From: Ehretia macrophylla
Lineage: Eukaryota > Streptophyta > Magnoliopsida > Boraginales > Ehretiaceae
Assembly (NCBI GenBank): GCA_037974665.1
Contig: CM075769.1
Location: 80,667,190 to 80,731,189 of the forward strand
DNA: 64,000 nucleotides
Reading direction: 5' to 3'
Position 1 is the stretch's first letter. Each line of letters begins with the position of its first letter. The position numbers were made by a program, and so were the translations under genes. Below the pieces are notes generated by a model. The model did not search any database. It saw nothing but the letters and a program-made list of their open reading frames with translations, and was not told the origin of the DNA. Shown here piece by piece: positions 60,169 to 64,000 of this stretch.

Positions 60169-60287
60169 TGGGTGCAACACGAGGACTTCCCAAGGGCTCA
60201 CCCATCCTAGTACAACTCTTGCCCAAGCATGCTTAACTTCGGAGTTCTGATGGGATCCGGTGCATTAGTGCTGGTATGATCGCACCC
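60169..60287 (-). rRNA. 5S rRNA: 5S rRNA gene, copy 79
   Basis: Six differences: C119A, C95T, C91G, A74T, G68A, G58A. Class T upstream spacer. Confidence 0.95.
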
Positions 60288-60844
60288 GTCATGTTGAGGG
60301 CACAATTCCTTTATGTGTTAACTGTTCATAGTCCCAGCCTAGAGAGATGGCCCTTTCAAAAGCCCCAATGGGCTTAACGACAACCCATCTGCTTCAACAC
60401 TGCAGCATCCTTGCAAGACGTGATATCGACACGTTGTAAGGCCCTCTGATGTCCCGCGAGTCTGATTGTCGTTCTTTTAACAGTTCACGACGTACGATCC
60501 GGGACAAAAAAACAGAGCAAAAGAAGAAAAGTGGCCTGAAACTAATGGAAACGTTCGATTTTAGGCTCCAAAAAGGGCACAGCGAGCATGCTAGCTACCC
60601 CCATCTTAGAGCTCTCAGAGAGCTTTGCAACAGTGTGCTGTGTATCGCATAACTCCTTACGGATCAAAAGTTATGGGCACCGGAGCAACGGAGACATGGT
60701 CAAAAACCCTACGCCCTCGGTTTGCGGGCCCAGCCTCTACGTGAAGCAAAGTTGTCTTGCCCAATATTCCGTGGGATTCAATAATAGAGATTTGGTGGAT
60801 AAAGTATCTTGGCAACCCTAACCAGGGCAAAAAAAATTGAAAAT

Positions 60845-60963
60845 GGGGTGCAACACGAGGACTTCCTAAGGGGTCACCCATCCTAGTACTACTCTCGCCC
60901 AAGCACGCTTAACTTCGGAGTTCTGATGGGATCCGGTGCATTAGTGCTAGTATGATCGCACCC
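60845..60963 (-). rRNA. 5S rRNA: 5S rRNA gene, copy 80
   Basis: Three differences: G97A, C95T, C15T. Class A upstream spacer. Confidence 0.97.
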
Positions 60964-61521
60964 GTCATGTTGAGGGCACAATTCCTATATGTGTTAACGG
61001 TTCACAGTCCCAGACTAGAGAGATGGCCTATTGAAAAGGCCCAATGGGCTTAATGACAACCCATCCTCTTCAACAACGTAGCATCCTCGCAAGACGTAAT
61101 ATCAACACGTTGTAGGGCCCTCTGATGTCCCGCAAGTCAGGTTGTCTTCCTTTTAGCAGTTCACGACATACGATCCGGGACGGAAAAACATAGCAAAAGA
61201 AGAAAAAGGGCCTGAAACTGATGAAAACGTTAGATTTTGGGCTCCAAAAATGGGCATAGCGAGCATGCTGGCTGCCCCCGTCGTAGAGCTCTCAGAGAGC
61301 TTTGCAACGGTGTGCTCTGCACCGCGTAACTCCTTACGGATCAAAAGTTATGGGCACCGGAGCGACGGAGACCTGGTCACAAACCCTACGCCCTCGGTTT
61401 GCGTGCCCAGCCTCTACGTGAAACGAAGTTGTCTTGCCCCATGTTCCGTGGGATTCAGTAATAGAGATTTGGTGGATAAAGTATCTTGGCAACCCTAACC
61501 AGGGCAAAAAAAATTGAAAAT

Positions 61522-61640
61522 GGGGTGCAACACGAGAACTTCCCAGGGGGTCACCCATCCTAGTACTACTCTCGCCCAAGCACGTTTAACTTCGGAGTTC
61601 TGATGGGATCCGGTGCATTAGTGTTGGTATGATCGCACCT
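61522..61640 (-). rRNA. 5S rRNA: 5S rRNA gene, copy 81
   Basis: Four differences: C104T, G56A, G17A, G1A. Class A-like upstream region. Confidence 0.96.
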
Positions 61641-62199
61641 GTCATGTTGAGGGCACAATTCTTATATGTGTTAACGGTTCACAGTCCCAGCCTAGAGAGA
61701 TGGCCCATTCAAAAGGGCCAGTGGGCTTAACGACAACCTATCCACTTCAACAACGCAGCATCCTCGCAAGACGTGATATCAACACGTCGTAGGGCCCTCT
61801 GTTGTCTCGTGAGTCAGGTTGTCATCCTTTTAACAGTTCACAACGTATGATCCGGGGCGGAAAAACAGAGCAAAAGAAGCAAAGTGGCCAAAAACTCATG
61901 AAAACGTTCGATTTTGAGCACCAAAAATGGTAACAACAAACAAGTTGGTCGCCCCCATCGTAGAGCTCTCAGAGAGCTTTGCAACGGTATACTGTGCGCC
62001 GCGTAACTCCTTACGGATCAAAAGTTATAGGCACCGGAGCGACGGATACTTGGTCACAAACCCTATGCCCTCGGTTTATCGGGCACAGCCTCTACGTGAA
62101 GCGAAGTTGTCTTGTCCATTGTTCCGTGGGATTTTGTAATAGAGATTTGGTGGATAAAGTATCTTGGCAACCCTAACCAGGGCAAAAAAAATTGAAAAG

Positions 62200-62318
62200 G
62201 GGATGCAACATGAGGACTTCCCAGGGGGTTACCTATCCTAGTACTACTCTCGCCCAAGCATGCTTAACTTCGGAGTTCTGATGGACTCCGGTGCATTAGT
62301 GCTGGTATGATCGCTCCC
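62200..62318 (-). rRNA. 5S rRNA: 5S rRNA gene, copy 82
   Basis: About eight differences: C116T, G108A, G89A, G85A, G58A, C34T, T33G, T4A. Its upstream spacer (62319-62722) is only 404 bp and lacks the site-II-like palindrome. Likely degenerate. Confidence 0.93.
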
Positions 62319-62722
62319 GTCATGTTGAGTGCACAATTCCTATATTTGTCCTTTTAACTGTTCACAACGTATGATCCGGGACGGGAAAACATAGTAAAAG
62401 AAGAAAAGTGGCATGAAACTGATGAAAACGTTCGATTTTGGTCTGCAAAAATGGGCACAGCAAACAAACTAGCTAACCCTATCGCAGAGCTCTCTAAGAG
62501 CTTTGCAACAGTATGTTGTGCGCCACGTAACTCCTTACGGATCAAAAGTTATGGGCATCGGAGCGACGGAGACCTGGTCACAAACCTTACGCCCTCGGTT
62601 TGCGTGACCAGCCGCTATGTGAAGCAAAGTTATCTTGCCCAATGTTCCGTGGGATTCAGTGATAGAGATTTGGTGGATTAAGTATCTTGGCAAACCTAAC
62701 CCGGGCAAAAAAAATTGAAAAG

Positions 62723-62841
62723 AGGGTGCCACACGAGGACTTCCCAGGGGGTCACCCATCCTAGTACTACTCTTGCCCAAGCACGCTTAACTTCGGAGTT
62801 CTGATAGGATCCGGTGCATTAGTGCTGGTATGATCGCACCC
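62723..62841 (-). rRNA. 5S rRNA: 5S rRNA gene, copy 83
   Basis: Four differences: C119T, T112G, G68A, C36T. Class A upstream spacer. Confidence 0.96.
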
Positions 62842-63399
62842 GTCATGTTGAGGGCACAATTCCTATATGTGTTAACGGTTCACAGTCCTAGCCTAGAGAG
62901 ATGGTCCATTCAAAAGGCCCAATGGGCTTAACGACAACCCATCCACTTCAACAACGCAGCATCCTTGCAAGACGTGATATCAACACGTTGTAGGGCCTTC
63001 TGATGTCCCGCGAGTTAGGTTGTCGTCCTTTTAACAGTTCGCGACGTACGATCCGGGATGGAAAAACAGAGCAAAACGAGAAAAGTGGCCTGAAACTCAT
63101 CAAAACATTCGATTTTGGGCTCCAAAAATGGGCACAGCGAGCAAGTTGCCTGCCCTCGTCGTAGAGCACTCAGATAGCTTTGCAACGATAAGCTGTGTGC
63201 CGTGTAACTCCTTACGGATCAAAAGTTACGGGCACCGGAGCGACAAAAACCTGGTCACAAACCCTACGCCCTCGGTATGCGGACCCAGCCTCTACGTGAA
63301 GCGAAGTTGTCTTGCCCAATGTTCCGTGGGATTCAGTAATAGAGATTTGGTGGATAAAGTATCTTGGCAACCCTAACCAGGGCAAAAAAAATTGAAAAG

Positions 63400-63518
63400 G
63401 GGGTGTAACACGAGGACTTCCCAGGTGGTCACCCATCCTAGTACTACTCTCGCCCAAGCATTCTTAACTTCGGAGTTCTGATGGGATCCGGTGCATTAGT
63501 GTTGGTATGATCGCACCC
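63400..63518 (-). rRNA. 5S rRNA: 5S rRNA gene, copy 84
   Basis: About five differences: G113A, C93A, G58A, C57A, G17A. Last complete gene in the window. Class T upstream spacer. Confidence 0.96.
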
Positions 63519-64000
63519 GTCATGTTGAGGGCACAATTCCTTTATGTGTTAACTATTCACAATCCCAGCCTAGAGATATGGCCCATTCAAAAAGCCCAAT
63601 AGGCTTAACGACAACCCATCCGCTTCAACAACGCAGCATGCTAGCAAGACGTGATATCGACACGTTGTAAGGCCCTCTGATGTCCTGCGAGTCAGGTTGT
63701 CGTCCTTTTAACAGTTCACGACGTACGATACGGGAAGGAAAAACAGAGCAAAAGAAGAAAAGTGGCCTGAAACAAATGAATACAATCGATTTTGGGCTCC
63801 AAAAATGGGCAAAGCGAGCAAGCTAGCTGCCCCCGTCGTAGAGCTCTCAGAGAGCTTCGGAACGGTATGCTGTGCGCCGCGTGACTCCTTACGGATCAAA
63901 AGTTATGGACACCGGAGCGATAGAAACCTGATCACATACCCTACGCCCTCAGTTTGTGGGCCCAGCCTCTACGTGAAGCGAAATTGTCTTGCCCAATGTT
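63519..64000 (-). repeat. Partial 5S spacer at the right edge
   Basis: Upstream region of copy 84 with promoter, palindromes and conserved core, cut off by the window end about 85 bp before the next expected gene. The array continues. Confidence 0.95.

Larger units (their letters stand above)
7338..64000 (-). repeat. 5S rDNA tandem array, 84 complete genes, about 677-bp unit
   Basis: Gene-to-gene distance is 673-680 bp in nearly every unit. Exceptions are 583 bp (copies 1-2), 648 bp (9-10) and 523 bp (82-83). All genes read on the - strand. Reading a spacer from gene 5' end upward in + coordinates, it holds the TATA/GC promoter, a GCCCATT hairpin with an AAGCCCA-A-TGGGCTT palindrome, an ACGTG/CACGT inverted repeat, a CGACGTACGATC block, an AGCTCTC-A-GAGAGCT palindrome, a conserved block around CCGTAACTCC-like sequence, and the next gene's A8-TT-G-A4 terminator. 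Class A spacers have CCTATATGTG with GTTCACAGTCCCAGCC. Class T have CCTTTATGTG with GTTCAGAGTCCCAGCTT, or the GTGTCCCTGC subtype. Many 60-130-codon frames recur in every unit but are periodic shadows of this repeat. No other gene is present in the spacers. Confidence 0.98.

Noticed and set aside
7716-63899. A large family of recurring 60-130-residue open frames on both strands, with repeated motifs such as SVGFSNRDLVDKVSW and STRMGDPLGSPRV
   Set aside because: They recur every 677 bp, overlap each other on both strands and run through the 5S genes. They are translations of the tandem repeat, not a protein family.
7338-64000. CRISPR-like or phage-like repeat array
   Set aside because: The repeats are whole 677-bp units with 5S genes and polymerase III signals, with no short direct repeats separated by unique spacers, and the context is a plant genome.
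7338-64000. Cassandra-type retrotransposons, which carry 5S sequence in their LTRs
   Set aside because: The units are strictly head to tail with normal 5S spacers, and no primer-binding site, polypurine tract or target duplication flanks individual genes.
63519-64000. An 85th 5S gene at the right edge
   Set aside because: The window ends before the next gene would begin; only its downstream spacer sequence is visible.

Overview
This window is nuclear DNA of a flowering plant. Two things fill it: part of a long LTR retrotransposon (1-7337), and a tandem array of 5S ribosomal RNA genes (7338-64000) that runs off the right edge. I found no host protein-coding gene. The plant call rests on the 5S sequence (angiosperm-type start GGGTGCGATCATACC, plant-type polymerase III upstream elements, T-run terminators) and on a plant Ty3/Gypsy-style primer-binding site and polypurine tract. 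I cannot name the species.

Region 1-7337 is most of a Gypsy-like element on the + strand: the last 623 bp of the 5' LTR, an initiator-tRNA-Met-type primer-binding site, a 2.9-kb interior without any long reading frame, a polypurine tract, and a complete 3.77-kb 3' LTR. Long LTRs around a short non-coding interior resemble the non-autonomous LARD class. The overlapping LTR parts differ at about 14 of 623 positions, so the insertion is fairly young. The element ends inside a 5S spacer, so it apparently inserted into the array. The other side of the insertion lies left of the window.

Region 7338-64000 holds 84 complete 5S genes, all on the - strand, in units of about 677 bp (119-bp gene plus about 558-bp spacer). 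One more partial spacer lies at each end. Each unit has a T-run terminator, an internal control region, a TATA-like motif near -25, a GC pair at -13/-14 and C at -1. The spacer also carries two 15-bp single-centre palindromes. Spacers fall into two main classes by their TATA-proximal sequence, and these are arranged in higher-order repeats: a dimer in parts of 31-50 kb, and a five-unit block seen around 38.6, 43.4 and 51.5 kb.

The genes are unusually heterogeneous. By eye they average about five differences per 119-bp copy, and only copy 56 (44599-44717) matches the window consensus exactly. Many differences are CpG-to-TpG/CpA changes. Several recurrent variants hit terminal helix I of the RNA, and two copies (9 and 28) carry paired changes that restore a base pair. 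This looks like a sector under relaxed homogenisation, probably methylated, with a minority of copies fit for use. Copy-level variants use RNA-strand numbering (+1 = first G) and DNA letters. Spacer class A means ATATAGG-type TATA region; class T means ATAAAGG-type.
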